A stretch of 64,000 nucleotides of DNA, taken from NCBI GenBank assembly GCA_018697195.1, contig CM031878.1:1873818-1937817 (forward strand). Reading direction: 5' to 3'. This document shows positions 24,701-44,559 of this stretch, piece by piece. A program made the position numbers and the translations under genes. The stretch's first letter is position 1; each line of letters begins with the position of its first letter. Under the pieces are notes generated by a model, which made no database searches, was not told where the DNA came from, and saw nothing but the letters and a program-made list of their open reading frames with translations. This DNA is from Certhia americana (taxonomy: Eukaryota; Chordata; Aves; Passeriformes; Certhiidae).

Positions 24701-27700
24701 AAACACATGGAAAACTAAACTTTTGCATATGCAGCAGCAAAAAGACTCTCCCTTAAGCTTATCTAGGGGAAGTAATTTCTCTTTGGGGCTGCAAATGGAG
24801 AACCTTCTACAGTCCTGAACTCTTCAAATAATCAAAGTTAAATAAAAAAGATAAAGCCATTTGTGCTGCCCATTTCACTGGTGTCTTGGCAAAGCAGTTC
24901 TATAAATGTCAAGGAGTCAAACTTTACCTTATGCTTGGGCTGTAGAAGATGACAAGCTTACAAAATTTGCCTGTGGCTGTTTGAATGTAAAATTCCAACA
25001 AAAGCTATTTCTGGTCAGTACCCTCTTGTACCACTAGGCAATGTGAGCACTGCCACCCAGTGCTGGTTGCTGAGAACCACAACAGAGAAACCAGGAAACC
25101 TATTTTCACTGCTACACTCAAAAACACACAGGAAAAGATAGCGAAAGTAATGAGCAAAAAGACTCAGTTCCCACTACATTAACAGCAAAAAAAATACGAA
25201 GACGTGTTAAGTGCACAGCACAAAGCTGTAAAATCTGTAGTTACTAACTCAAGAAATGTGCTTTTTCTTTAACCTAATTTCCACTAGGCTTATAATACAG
25301 CTGAAAAAAAGACACAAAAAAAATAGCACACAGAATTTGGGTTTCATTTGATATTATCCCCTTGGTTTGAAGTATATGGAAGAGATTTATTTCCCACAAA
25401 GCAGAAAGAATGACATGGGTCACTCTATCAAGAAACTGCAGTACACAGATAGCCACGTAATGGGATATAGTCCACAGAACATCCACTCTGTTTATAACAT
25501 GGACAAGAAGTAAAGGAGGCAGATCTGTTTTCAGTGGCAGGGAATTTGTTCTGTGGAAATTCTCCAGTAGATGCCTCTAGGAGAGACAAACCCACCCAAA
25601 AGAGCCCAGTTCATCGGAATCCATCTACAGGATTTTTATTTGTGCTTCCTTTGGCAATTAAGATTTGTTCGGGCAACCAAATAGCAAACTACAATTCCCA
25701 ACAAGCAAGCCTGGCCTGTCTCACTGTAGAAACATCCCTCTCGTACTGAAAAACCTACCTCAGATGATTTCACGAGTGCCTCATGTGTCAGGGATTGGTC
25801 CAACCCCCTGGCAAGAAGCTCATTCTGTAAACAGGAGAGGGTACAAAATGCAACGTGAAGGACAAAGATTTCACCATTTCGTTTTGTTTTTATCTAAACA
25901 GGCAGAGAAGAATGTGGGCTGTCCACAGCAGAAACATGTGCTATTTGAGCCACAGCTATAGCTGGTGTAGAAAATCAGGTGCTGCTAAAATTTGTGTTAA
26001 GGATAACAAGTCTTTCCAGAAAAGTGGGAGAAGGGCACATGCCAAGGCTGAAGGAAGGTTTCTCAGGAAAATGTCAGTTGTAGTACAACACTTTCCATCT
26101 CATATTTGTTAAGGTATCAGACAGCATCCAAGCATTAAATAAGGCATTCACATGCCCTTCATCATTTAGCGAAGGTGAAAGGAGCAGGCAGTATTTTTGC
26201 ATTTAGTCATACATTTTTTTCAAAAAATGGGTTGTATTCAATATTTTGAGGAATATTTTTGTATTCATTATTTTTTCAGTGAATCAGCTGTTCAACTGGT
26301 AGCTGTCTGTGTTCTCCTGTAGCTCACAAGAACCACCAGGTAATCCCAGCTAACACAGTTTCTCAGGGAATGAGGAGAGAGCACTGTACTGATCACAGGA
26401 CACTGAGAAGAGATCAGCAGGGACAACTGAACTACGTTTACCTGTTGTCCTGTTAGCTCAAGAGTCCCCAGTCCTGAGGTTTATGAAGCTTATGGAGTGT
26501 CTCTGTAACTACAAATTTGGGCTCAACCAACCATGGCTGGGTCATCCCATCAGTGTCTGGTAAGAAAATTCCTTCCACCTACCTCAGCATCCTTGATCCT
26601 TATTCTTAGATCCTTAGATTTATCTTCCAGGAACTTCAAGTTCTTCAGTCGAGTCTCAGCTTTGACCTTTTCTTCTTTCTGAGATTCTGTTACTTTTTTG
26701 ATATCCCTTAAAAATAATACAAAAAGAAAAAAATGTTACATGCAAAGATACATCAGCATACAAATTACTGTTACTTATCTGTGCTCAAGCTAAACCCTGC
26801 AATACAACCAACACAAGAAGGAGAAAATGGAGGAAACCTTGTATTTCCCTGTGAGATTTTCCAGTGGAAACATACGCAGTTGTCACCTCCAGGCCAGAGA
26901 AAATAGTGGCAAAGGGGAAAGCCATATTCCTAAAAGCAAAGGGTAATAGTCTTGTGCATAATTCTTTAACTTGCTTAGCGACCCATTACACGAGCTAAAC
27001 TTCAGTTCAAGAGGAGGCAAACCTGCACAAAGCACATGGGAATCTCTTCTACAAGCCCAATTCCCACATTAAAAGACAAAAAAAACCCAGCCCACAAATC
27101 GTTAGACTGGAAAGGAGCTCTGGAGAGCATCTAGGCCAACCCCACTCTAGGCAGGGATTGACCCTGGTGTGCTTGGCAAAGCACTTCAGACTACATCCTC
27201 CAGGGAATGGACATGACACTGATTTTTGCCAGAGTTTTTACTATTATTACGTCTTATGCACACTGGTTAATGGAACTTCTTACCTGGAAATGGTTTTTAT
27301 TTTGTCTCCCTCAGTCTAACCACAGAGGCCACACTAAATGTGCTAAAAAAATTAGATTTGTCTTCAGCCTCAGACAAAAGCAACAGGCAGAAGATGCAAA
27401 ATCACATCTGAAAACTGCTTGTAGATCACTGCTTTAAAATGATGCTTTCCCAGGTCTCTTTTGACTACTGAAAGTATCCATAGCACATGGGCTTTGACAG
27501 ATACTTCCAAATTCTTTGGACAGGACATGTGTCAAACCCCTAAAAATTCAGTTATCCTCGTTAATTACCAAAACCAAGATTGCCCAAGACAGAGATCACC
27601 ACTATTCTTTAATCTTTTCCTCTTCCTCATCCATTACTCACTCCTCTAACCGCTGTTCCATCATCAGTGCTGAAGTTAGTTTTTTCGTAAGAAAATTCAA

Positions 27701-30700
27701 TTTCAGTTCCATTTCTTCATTTTTTGATTTTGTTTCATACAGTTCTGAGGTCATGGCATTGATGGCACTGTAGAAGCTGGTGAAGAGAGAATCAGTGGGA
27801 ATGTTTAAGAGTCAGCTCTTCTGAAAGTCAGTTATTGTTATTCCTCTCTCCACACTTCACACTAATGACTTTCCTCCTGATGTTATGGAGTAAATTAAAA
27901 TAAGACACTAAGGGAATTTGCTTTCCATAACTAACACAGATTTCCACATGGATGGGAAAACAGCCCAGAAACCTGAGTAAGAGAACAACAAATGACACTT
28001 TGGTGAATAAAATCACCAAATTGAAACCACAATGTGTTCCACTCCTGGCTTGCCTTACTGCTTTTGAGAGAAACTCAAAGTTTCTCAGTCCTCAAAAAAC
28101 TCAAAAGTTTTTTTCAGTCCCTGAAAAAGCATGGTCACAAGATGTGCCCAGCAGCACAGATGTGCCCAACTCTTCCCAAGTGGCACCAAGTTCTTCCATC
28201 TCCAGCTCAGGAAGAGAGCTGTAAGAGCCAAGATCCTAAATATCACATAAAAATTGCATTCCAAGGCAAATTTTGCCCCTTCTTTAGTGCAAGTGCTGCA
28301 GTGCCATGGGTCAAAGCCAGGCTAGGGAGAGAGGCCAAAGGAGACTAGACTAACAGATGCCATTTCTCCATGACAGAGGGCATCTCCTTGCATAAACTGA
28401 GGCCAGATGAGACAGACAAGGATGAGAGCTGAGGCTGGAAGACCAGCCACAGTTCCCCAGTCTTTGCCTAAGCAGTGAGCACGCTGCTGTAGCTGGGGAT
28501 ACCTGGCACAATAGTCCAACTGGCACAAAAGCATGAGAAAAAGGAAGGATTTAAGGGATTTAACTCCATCCCAGGTCCTTCTCAGGCTACAGACCTTTCC
28601 TGTGCTGGGATAACCTAGAGTTAGCACTTTGTTCTCAGTTCCCATGCATTCCAAAGCTACCCAAGGGGTGAAAAATAAGCCTGACAAATAAGATTCCTAG
28701 CATCAAGTCTGAAGCTGCTGATGTGAAAAAACAGAGAAAAACAGCACGGACCATCACCACAAATGCAGACTGGGAATGAAGAATTACCTGGTAAGAGACA
28801 TGTCCTCCAGTTCGAGTTCCATTGCACTTTCTACCAGGTCAGTGAGGTCTGTGGTGGCTTCTTGGGACAGACTGCCTTGGGACAGACCCAGGCTTTCTCC
28901 AAGAATATCCTGCAAGAACTCAGCTGGAAAATATAGACAAGCCAATGTAGTGAAGTCATAAATATCACTGTTCTTTTATGTTCCAAAGCCAGAATGCAGT
29001 CCCACACCTGGGAACTTGGTTACCTGCCTGTTGCTGGGGAAAAGGACACTTTAAAAAAAGGCTTAAACATTCCAGACTGCTGCAATATCTCCATTTGCCA
29101 AACAAATTCAGCATATAAAGGGAAAAAGCACTGCTCCACTCCCTCCCTGACCAGTCTGTTCAACATCAAATGAGCTCACTCTTGTGCTACAGCAATGAGC
29201 ACATGCAGGTCATCTCCCCACAAAGCTCAGCTTGAGCCTCTTCATGGCAGACCCAGAAAGCCTGTCTCCAACATTTTTTGTTTGGTGGCAAGGCACTTGA
29301 AGGAACAAAAGCCAAAAACGCTTTCTTACAAAAACATCTTCATGTGTGCTATGCCAGCCTTTGCATAGAAAAGTAAAATTCCACTCACTTCCACAAAAAA
29401 GCACCAAACAAATTATAAAGTAGTCACTCTAGGCAGCTTCAGCAAAACTTAATCACCCCACTGTTGTTTCAGGCTCCTTCAGGGCTTTCCTTAACAAAGG
29501 CTTAGCACCAGCTTAGACTCCTGAATGAGCTGCAGGGATGCCTCCCTCTCTATCCAGGTAATATTTCCATACTGTGCTCCCCAGCCCAGCAGACTAAGAG
29601 GTTTTAGCAATTAACCTGCTTGTCCACATTCATGGCCTGCTCAAGATGGTTTTAAAAAATTGCCCTTGACCAACCTTATGCAACTGTAAATTTAGCTGAA
29701 AGGAAGGCATGTGATGCGTCGTAGTAAAAAGTGCATCAGAAAACAAACGGAGTCTGCTTCAATTACATGTATTTATATATATATATTCCTAAATTTTTAA
29801 CAAATACAAGCTTCAGGATAACTCAGAAAAGCCTGACTTGAGTGAAACTGAGAAATGGAGCTTCAAACTCACCTTCTGCTTCATACCTGGTTGCTCGGTC
29901 CTTCATGTCCTCTATCAGCAACATAACATCCCTGTCTCTCTCTTCATTGCACTCCATAATTTCATGCAAAATAGCCACAGTCCTTTCATTCACCTCATAC
30001 TCTGGAACAGGCCTATCCCCATATATTTTCTTTAGCCATAAAGTAACCTGCCAGAAAAGGGAGACAAAAGAGCAAGCAATCATGTGAAATGCCAGAAAAC
30101 AGGTGATGGATATGAAAAATGTAAGCCACTGCAAACTCTGCAGTCCTGAAGAGTAAGCTCTACATCAGTCCAGGAGGCATGGGTGGGACAAGGGGAGAAA
30201 AATTCCTTTCTGTCTTCTTTAAACACCCTCTGTGGTCTAGNNNNNNNNNNNNNNNNNNNNNNNNNNNNNNNNNNNNNNNNNNNNNNNNNNNNNNNNNNNN
30301 NNNNNNNNNNNNNNNNNNNNNNNNNNNNNNNNNNNNNNNNTTTATCTCCGTGTGATAAAATTTTACCTTTTTATTTACGTGACCTGTTGGCTACAGACAC
30401 AGTAACGAGCCAAGAGATGTCAAATGGGTGTTTGTAAAAGCGCTGACCACTGTGTGAAAGCGTGTGGGATAAAACTGCCCAAGCCATCACTGGGAACAGT
30501 CCCTGCAGGAGAGTGTCACCACAATGTGCAGGCACAAGCACTGCAAAGCTGTTGTACCCTCGGAGACAAGGTCAGAAATAAGAGATCAGCACAGCGCTCT
30601 CAGGTTGGGCTGTGATTGTGGAATCATGGAATTGTTTGGGCTGGAAAAGCACTCCAAGGTCATCAAGTCCAGCTGTTCCCCCAGCACTGCCCAGGCTCAT

Positions 30701-31199
30701 GTACCCAGTGCCATATCCACATGGCTTTTAAATCCCTCCAGGGATGGGGACTGCCCCGGGCAGCTGTGCCAGGCCGGGACAACCCTCTGAGAGAAGAAAT
30801 TTTCCCTAGTATCCAACCTAATTACATTAGAAAGGTTAGATTATGCCCAGTAATAACTGAAAAACATGGAAATTCTACACCATGTCAGTAACATAAACTC
30901 TTGCACATAAGCCTGTCTAATAAACCTGACGGAGAACGGACGCAACCGTAAAACTTCAAAAAGTCTTTGTTACTCTTTTTTCCCCAGCATCTCCTTCCTC
31001 ATCCTGCTGCCGTACCCGCACACAACCAGCAGTGGAGAAAACCACCGCGCCCTTCGGCACAAACAGCACGAACGATACGTGTGTGTAGGGAAAATTGTGT
31101 TGAAAAGAGAAAGCGAGCCCAGCTGTGCCCGGTTACCCGTATGAGTTTCTCCTCGAAGGGCTCGCAGGTCACCGGCACCGCGTCCGGCGCTGCCGCCAT
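21723..31199 (-). CDS. HAUS1: HAUS augmin-like complex subunit 1, nine coding exons
   Basis: Coding exons on the minus strand: 31137-31199, 29873-30047, 28788-28923, 27642-27776, 26583-26706, 25759-25824, 24504-24575, 23379-23426 and 21723-21782 (stop TAG). All introns are GT-AG and phases agree throughout, giving 292 residues against 278 in human. Recognisable stretches are LWLKKIYGDRPVPEYEVNER (exon 2), ETKSKNEEMELKL (exon 4), ARGLDQSLTHEALV (exon 6) and PLAQVKVEEERKLL (exon 8). The middle and C-terminal parts are Lys/Glu-rich coiled coil, as expected for a subunit of the eight-protein augmin complex, which recruits gamma-tubulin to spindle microtubules for branching nucleation. The start is the ATG at 31197-31199 in a gccgcc context; exon 1 codes for 21 residues, about eleven more than in mammals. 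The gene lies head to head with ATP5F1A. Confidence 0.95.
22251..22970 (+). mobile_element. Solo LTR of an endogenous retrovirus
   Basis: The element begins tgtcatgggttgc and ends accatgacca, giving short inverted termini (tgtcatgg/ccatgac). The words cagg (or acagg, if the last base is shared) stand on both sides at 22,246-22,250 and 22,970-22,974, a fitting 4-5-base target duplication. It carries an aataaag polyadenylation motif about 145 bases before its end. No internal viral genes remain. It lies in the last intron of HAUS1 (between exons 8 and 9), in the opposite orientation if the polyadenylation motif is used as guide. Confidence 0.78.
27092..27182 (-). repeat. CR1 3' fragment in HAUS1 intron
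   Basis: The plus strand reads aatcgttagactggaaagga, then agcatctaggccaacccca and aggcagggattgaccctgg, the reversed 3' end of an older CR1. It lies in the intron between HAUS1 exons 4 and 5. Confidence 0.65.
30241..30340. other. Assembly gap, 100 N, in HAUS1 intron 1
   Basis: Exactly 100 N in the first HAUS1 intron, between exon 2 (ends 30,047) and exon 1 (31,137). No coding exon appears to be lost, because the reading frame joins directly across it. The real gap length is unknown. Confidence 0.99.
30620..30838 (-). repeat. CR1 LINE 3' fragment in HAUS1 intron 1
   Basis: It begins tggaatcatggaattgtttg and continues ggctggaaaagcactccaag, gtcatcaagtccagctgttc and ccctccagggatggggact, then ctgagagaagaaattttccc. 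This is a long reversed CR1 3' region. Confidence 0.9.
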
Positions 31200-31275
31200 C
31201 CCGCCCGGAGCCTGACGGGAGTGGGCGGGACCCGCCACAGGGACCGGCCGAGCGCGGGTTACAGCCGACGGGGGG
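31000..31275. promoter_or_regulatory. HAUS1: CpG-rich HAUS1 promoter/first exon
   Basis: CpG density rises around the HAUS1 start (gtccggcgctgccgccatcc), and gggcggg at about 31,222 on the plus strand is a likely Sp/KLF GC box just upstream of the minus-strand start. There is no TATA box, as usual for a housekeeping gene. The transcription start itself cannot be fixed from sequence. Confidence 0.6.
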
Positions 31276-31639
31276 AAATAATGATTAAAAAGTGTTTAAC
31301 AGTGAATGGGAGGGGCTCAACACTCTGAACCGAGCCGTCTCTTAGTCAAGGAAAGATGTTGAGAAACGCCGAGCGAACCCAAACAGCAAAACGAAACAAA
31401 AGAGATGCGAGTGGAAGACATCAATAATTAGAGCAGAAAGCTCTGGGGGTGCTGGTGCCAATGGACAGGAGCCCAGGGGTGGGGGCAAGAGGCTGATGGC
31501 CCCTGTGCTGGCACTGCCATGGTGTGACACGGCCCCAGGGCAGGGTTCCCCGTCCCCTGGCTGGCACTGCTGGGCAACCTCCAGTGCCTAGGGGGACTGG
31601 AGCAGCTTCTGCGGCCCTCATCAGGACCCACACTCCCCC

Positions 31640-31960
31640 ATCAGGACAAGAGTGGACCCCCGAGGGGCTGGCTGCGAATTTGCTGGAGCGTGTGCAGGGC
31701 AGGGAACGGAGCTGGGCAAGGCTCTGGAGCCCCAGGAGGGGCTGAGGGAGCTGGGAAAGGGGCTCAGCCTGGAGCAAAGGAGGCTGAGGGGGGCCCTTGT
31801 GGCTCTGCACAACTCCCTGCCAGGAGGGGACAGCCGGGGGGGTCGGGCTGTGCTCCCAGGGAACAGGGACAGGAGCAGAGGGAACAGCCTCAGAATGGGC
31901 CAGGGGAAGGTTAGATCAGATATTCAGAAAACTGTCTTTACAAAATGGGGTGTCAAGCCC
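31640..31960 (+). repeat. CR1 LINE fragment upstream of HAUS1
   Basis: The stretch contains gctgagggagctgggaaagg, ctcagcctggagcaaaggag, cttgtggctctgcacaactc and gggaacagggacaggagcag, in the order of the plus-oriented CR1 3' half. It gives Arg/Gly-rich open frames on both strands that belong to the repeat. The 3' terminus is missing. Related copies stand at 45.1 and 56.9 kb. Confidence 0.9.
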
Positions 31961-32299
31961 CGTCCCGGGGAAGTGTTACTGTTAGTTATTAACATCCATG
32001 TGGGTTTTGCTTTTCCAGGCATTTTTACAGAAATTTAAGTGATTTCCAAAATAGTGAGCATGGAAAAAATTGCTGAAGAATCACATTTGGGACATGCCAA
32101 AGCAGCTGAGGATTTTTCACTTTAACCTTTTCAGTTCCCACAAGGGGAATCCACTGGAATCTGTGACTTTACCAGCTTCTCTGGATTATGAGGGACCGAT
32201 CACACCGTGCCTGAATTTCAGCACTTTCTCTTTGGCAGATAAACTGCTGTCTCACATATGGGACATAATATCATCCCCAGCTGAAGACTGAAGCATGTG

Positions 32300-32712
32300 G
32301 GGGGATTCTGCCACTGTGCTCAGGGGAGAGCCCAGCTGCAGAGCTGCCTCCAGCCCTGGCTCCAACAGCACAAGGACAGGGAGCTGCTGGAGCCAGCCCA
32401 GAGGAGGCCACGGAGCTGCTGCCAGGGCTGGAGCCCCTGTGCTCTGGAGCCAGCCTGGCAGAGCTGGGGGTGCTCCCCTGCACAAGAGAAGGCTCCAGGG
32501 AGAGCTGCCAGCCCCTGGCAGGGCCTAAAGGGGCTCCAGGAGAGCTGCACAGGCACTGGGGACAAGGGCTGCAGGGACAGCAGCCAGGGAATGGCTTGCC
32601 AGTGCCAGAGGGCAGGCACAGCTGGGCTATTGGGCAGGAATTGCTGTCTGGGAGGGTGGGCAGGCCCTGGCACAGGGTGCCCAGAGCAGCTGGGGCTGCC
32701 CCAACCTTGAAA
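32300..32712 (+). repeat. CR1 LINE fragment
   Basis: The sequence runs through agagctgcctccagccctgg, gacagggagctgctggagcc, agagctgcacaggcactggg and ggcaggccctggcacagggt in plus orientation. It stops at gctggggctgccccaacc without the CR1 tail. The reversed counterpart of the same segment lies at 51,622-52,000. Confidence 0.9.
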
Positions 32713-33539
32713 TTGTTCTGGCTCAGGTGTGGTGCACACCTGACACATGGCTTGGTGTGGTGTCTAATCCTTCAGGGGAATGAAGCATTCACTATTCATA
32801 GATGCTCATGTTCAAAAGGAACCATAAAATTCAGAGCATTCACAAAAGTTTCCCAAGTTAAATTACATACTTGGCATGGAAATTAATGCTAATCTCTGAC
32901 CTCCTCATATAGCACCATGGCAATGCGTTTTGGATAAAGGGGTAGGGTGAAAGGGAAGAAAGCAGGATTAAAGAGGGGAAGAGAGGAAGAAAGAGATAAT
33001 CAGGCTTGGCTCCAGTTGATCCATCTGGTGGAATATTTAGAGTTCTGGGATACCTGCACATATGGTCTTGGTGGGGAGACCTTTTATGGATGTGTTTCCC
33101 TGCTCTGGAGGTAACTTTCTCACTTTCTACGCAAATTTATCATCTACAGTTCATTCTTCTAGGCCTTTCTGGAAATGGGTTGGGGGCTTCAGGGGGCTCT
33201 GGTGGAATTGATTCTCTACAGTCATAGACTGCTTCTTAGCTTCTTTCCTGTGCTGTGCTGTGTTTGTCTCCAGACACTAGAACAAGGATGTCCCAGAAAA
33301 ATGCTGCCCTATCTCAGCATGGCCTCTCCTCCAGCCACATCCCATTCTTCCTCACAGCTGTGTTTTTACCAACAAACCTTGATTGTTGTTACCTTGGTTG
33401 TTACCAAGCAATCCTTGTTTGGCTCCATAGTTATCCAGCTATTGATATTTAAGGCACACCACTTCTTCTGGGCTTCTCTACTTGGGCAACCAGATTTAAT
33501 CCATGAAACAGATAGCAGCTAACAAGAAAGCTCTAAGTG

Positions 33540-34675
33540 ATGTCCATGTGTTAAGAGAAAACAAATTACTTGTTGGTGGAACTGCCTTTTCAAGGTTTAG
33601 GGCTTGATGTGCTTCAATCAGACCTAGGGGGAGGTTAACAAAGCTTAAGGAAGGAAGGATCTACCACTGATAGTGGGAATGAAAAGTTTACAGGCCACAG
33701 GGGCATCTGCTTGAACTTCCAAGATGAGGAAGAATCTAATAAAGTGAACCTGGCATCTGTGCTGAAATCAGCTCTGACTGGGTAAACATAATTCTGACAG
33801 GAGGAATCTATGACAACTGACCCAAGAAATCATCTGACCCAAGAGGAGAGAAAGACTGGGCATGAGAAACAACGGAATAATTTATCAATACAATACTAAT
33901 TAATAAGAATTATGTAATATGTAGCCATTAATGCTAGTTCCTTTGTATGCTAAAATGTATAAATTGTGAAGCATTTTGATAGCTCTGGAATACCACTGAG
34001 CACCAGGCTTGCACAACCCTGCAATAAATAATCAAGGTCTCTCTCGTGTCTAATTATTGGCTTATTGCACAGCAGGTACGGAATAAAATTCTTGCAGACA
34101 GCATTGTCACTGTCCCATCCCTTTCCCTACCCCGATACTGAGCCCCACCAGATTTGCACCCCTCAAGATGTAATCAGTAGCTGTAGCAGGACAGCTATGA
34201 TTAAGCAGCTGCAGATTGTGAGCATCGTATGCTTTTTCGAGGAAATCAAGACGATTCCAAGAGGAATGGGCTATTTGGATGAGAGCTATGAGGACTGAAG
34301 TCAGCAGGACTGAGCAGTACCTGGGAGAAGAGTAATTCTGGCAGTGGAAGATTGTGGCCAGCATCTCATTGACCACCAACTCAAAACAGAATAACCAACA
34401 TGAGAAGCGAGAGATCAAACTAGCAAAGAAGGGTCTGAGTCGTAATTAATTGAAGTGGTTGTTAATAGAATTGTACTAACTGAGAAGTTATATAATTTGT
34501 AATCAATGGATGCTGACGCCTTTGGTTGTTGAAATGTATAAACAGCTTAACGTTTTTATGACGGATGTCCCAGACGCCCAGCTACCTGCTTTGTGCTAAC
34601 TAGAAAAAGATACAGAAATACCTCGCCTCGGTGTGTGAAATGGTGCTGCACATCGGGGAACGAGCCCGGGGGGGT
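33540..34675 (+). mobile_element. Degenerate retroviral LTR pair or tandem LTRs
   Basis: Two LTR-like 3' halves follow each other. The first has aaaatgtataaattgtgaag and, after it, ctgcaataaataatcaaggt near 34,020. The second has gaaatgtataaacagcttaa near 34,535 and ends near catcggggaacgagcccggg. Both therefore show a TATA-like box after a matching upstream stretch, as in R/U5 regions of bird retroviral LTRs. Exact ends and target duplications were not found, and no viral coding sequence remains between them. Confidence 0.6.
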
Positions 34676-34860
34676 AACACTTCTGTCCCAGATTCTGTCC
34701 CTGTCTGTGTCTCTGTCCCAGTCCTTATCCCCGTTCTCTTCCATGCCCCTGTCCCTACCCTTGTCCCCGTCCTTGTTCCTTTCCGTATTCCTGCCCTTGT
34801 CCTTGTCCCTGCCTCAGTTCCTGTCCCTATTCTTTATCCTGTTCCCGTGTCCCATCTCCG
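34676..34860. repeat. Short TGTCCC-type minisatellite upstream of ATP5F1A
   Basis: About 180 bases of gtccctgtctgtgtctctgtccc, ccttgtccccgtcc and related units directly follow the LTR remains. The motif family equals that of the large array at 14.2-15.3 kb. Confidence 0.85.
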
Positions 34861-35214
34861 GCCCTCCCTCACTCCCCGCCCTTTCCGCCCGCTCAGGGCC
34901 ATTTCAAGGACACCTCCCGCAGCGTGCTTTTTTTTCTAAAAGCCTCATTTAGTTTTTATTTTTTAAAAATTGTACTATTTTTATTACATATCCTACATAT
35001 TTATGTGCAGACACAGACAGAAAGATAGGTTGACACGCACACACAAACTAAGGGCACGGGAAGCAGTTCCCTCGCTCGCCCGCCCCCTGGGCGCGGCCTC
35101 GGCGCCAAAAGGGGCGTGAGGCGGCGCCGCCATTTTGTGTGCAGAGCGCGCGGCCGGCTGATCTCCGCGTCCCCCCAGCCTCAGCCTCCCCCGGGACCCG
35201 CCGCCGCCGCCGCG

Positions 35215-42617
<7,403 letters not shown>

Positions 42618-42718
42618 ACTCTTAAAACTGTTCTAACAGACCAGGCTGTTGTGATCCAGTGTTCCAGCTCCGTCAAAGACGAAAGCATGTGCGACTTGAA
42701 TGTACAGATCTCGGTGAG

Positions 42719-42724
42719 AATAAA
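42719..42724 (+). terminator. ATP5F1A: ATP5F1A polyadenylation signal AATAAA
   Basis: AATAAA occurs about 100 bases after the stop codon, in gagaataaaggttc, followed within 30 bases by a T/G-rich stretch. This gives a short 3' UTR, as is usual for this gene. Confidence 0.9.
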
Positions 42725-43208
42725 GGTTCATGTGTAAAAAGGCTCTGTTCTGAATGTAAAAATACTGTGTTCTGAATTATTGCTTTTTGTCTGTACTTCT
42801 GGCTCGCTGTTGTGCCTGTAAAACCACGGAGCTGAGTTCCCCTGGACATGGCCCTGCTGGATGAACTCTGGGAATCAGGTGTATCTTTAAAGGTTGAGTG
42901 TGCAAACTCCCCTGACACAAACCAGGAGAGTGACAGAGCTGAGGGGCTTTGTCAGTGTTCATTGTTTGTGCCAGGCGGCTTATCCTGCAGAACGGCAGTG
43001 CAGCTGGGGGGCAGCTTCGGCTGTCTTGTCGTGGGGATAAAACCCACTGGACTTCACAGGAATCTCTTAGCTGCCTGACACTGAGAGAGCATTGCTTGGA
43101 ATTGCTGTCTGACACATCCTGGTGTTCTCGCCTTTGGAATACTGGTCCTTGTGTCTCAGGACAACTGCAGGTGTAACTGTCACAGTAGTAATAGCTAGAG
43201 ATTTAAAT

Positions 43209-43790
43209 CTCAGAATCCCAGAATGGTTGTGGAGAGGACCTTGAAGATCATCTCATTCCAGCATTCTGTCGTGGATAGGGACACTTCCCAGTATTCCAGG
43301 TTTTTCCAAGCCCTGCCCAACCTGGCCTTGAATACTGCTGGGGATGGGGCAGCCACAGCTTCTCTGAGCAATCAGTTCCAGGGCCTCAGAGCAAGAACTT
43401 CTTTCCAATATCCCATCCCTTGGCCTCTGCCACTATTAAGCTATTGCTCCTTGTTGCTCCAGGCCCACGTAAGTAGTCTCCATCTTTCTTGTCAGCTTCC
43501 TTCAGGTACTGGAAGTCTTCAAGTTCCAAAGTTTCCTCTTCTGCAGGCTGAACAATTCCAATTCTCTCAGCAGAACTGCTCCATCCCTCTGATGACCTTG
43601 CTGCCTCCTCTGGGCTGGCTCCAGCAGCTCCCTGTCCTTGTGCTGTTGGAGCCAGGGCTGGAGGCAGCTCTGCAGCTGGGCTCTCCCCTGAGCACAGGGG
43701 CACAGGGGCAGAATCCCCCCTGCCCTGCTGCCCACGCTGGGGATCAGCCCAGAGCAGGGGGGCTCAGGCTGGGGCAGGACTGTTCTTTAT
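43209..43790 (-). repeat. Long CR1 LINE 3' fragment
   Basis: From cagaatcccagaatggttgt the reversed CR1 tail continues through gaccttgaagatcatctcat, ccaagccctgcccaacctgg, ctgggctggctccagcagct and ctctgcagctgggctctccc. At almost 600 bases it is one of the longest copies here. Confidence 0.93.
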
Positions 43791-44559
43791 GTGTGCGCTG
43801 TCCCCAGTTAACTTCCTTCCACAGGAGCATCCTGCCTCCCAGTCCAAACCTGTGGAGTTGCAGGCAGCTGGAAACACTCTGGTGCAGTTCAGGCTAACAA
43901 GCTGCTCTTGTTAATGGCCTGAGCGCTTTGAGAGAGTGAGCTCTGCAGTGCTGGGCAAAAATAAACACACACTTGCAATCCAGAGATGGCAGGTATCTTC
44001 TTGGGAGCAGTTAGTGCTGTGCTCCAGGAGGAGGGACTCCTGTGCAGATCTTTGGTCTTTCACCATCTTGCTGCTTTTACCCCACAGCCCCAGAAGAGGT
44101 GGCTGAGGGGGCCTCACAGGTGTGAGGGAATACTGCTGTGGAACATCGCTGCTCTGATCTGACTTGTTCCTTCCAGGACAGCTTTTACAGCTTGTGACTG
44201 TTTCTGCCTGGTGACTAAACTCTGGTCACTACTTGATGTTGTTGCTGTGCTATGTTTTACTTACATGCTGCTGTAGTTGGAAAGCCCTGAGCTCAGAGGT
44301 GTCTTAGTCCAAAACTGCAGAGATGTATCTTTTTTTCTAGTAACATAAGATAAATGTTCCAAGCTTCTGGTTTCTGCCCTCTTGCTCCTGTGATGCAGAA
44401 AGGTGGTAACTTCTCATGAAAGCACCATGTGCTAAATGCATTCAGTCGGGTCAAGAGTGAAGGTCATTGGATGAAGGTTTTGGAGGATGCATCACAAGTG
44501 GTGCCATGGGCTGCCCTGGGGTGGGGTTAGTAAGGTGGGAAATGGTGAGTGGGCCACAC

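Noticed and set aside
31652..32710. Arg/Gly/Ala-rich frames of 128-142 codons on both strands
   Set aside because: They lie inside CR1 LINE fragments and recur in the other CR1 copies of the window.
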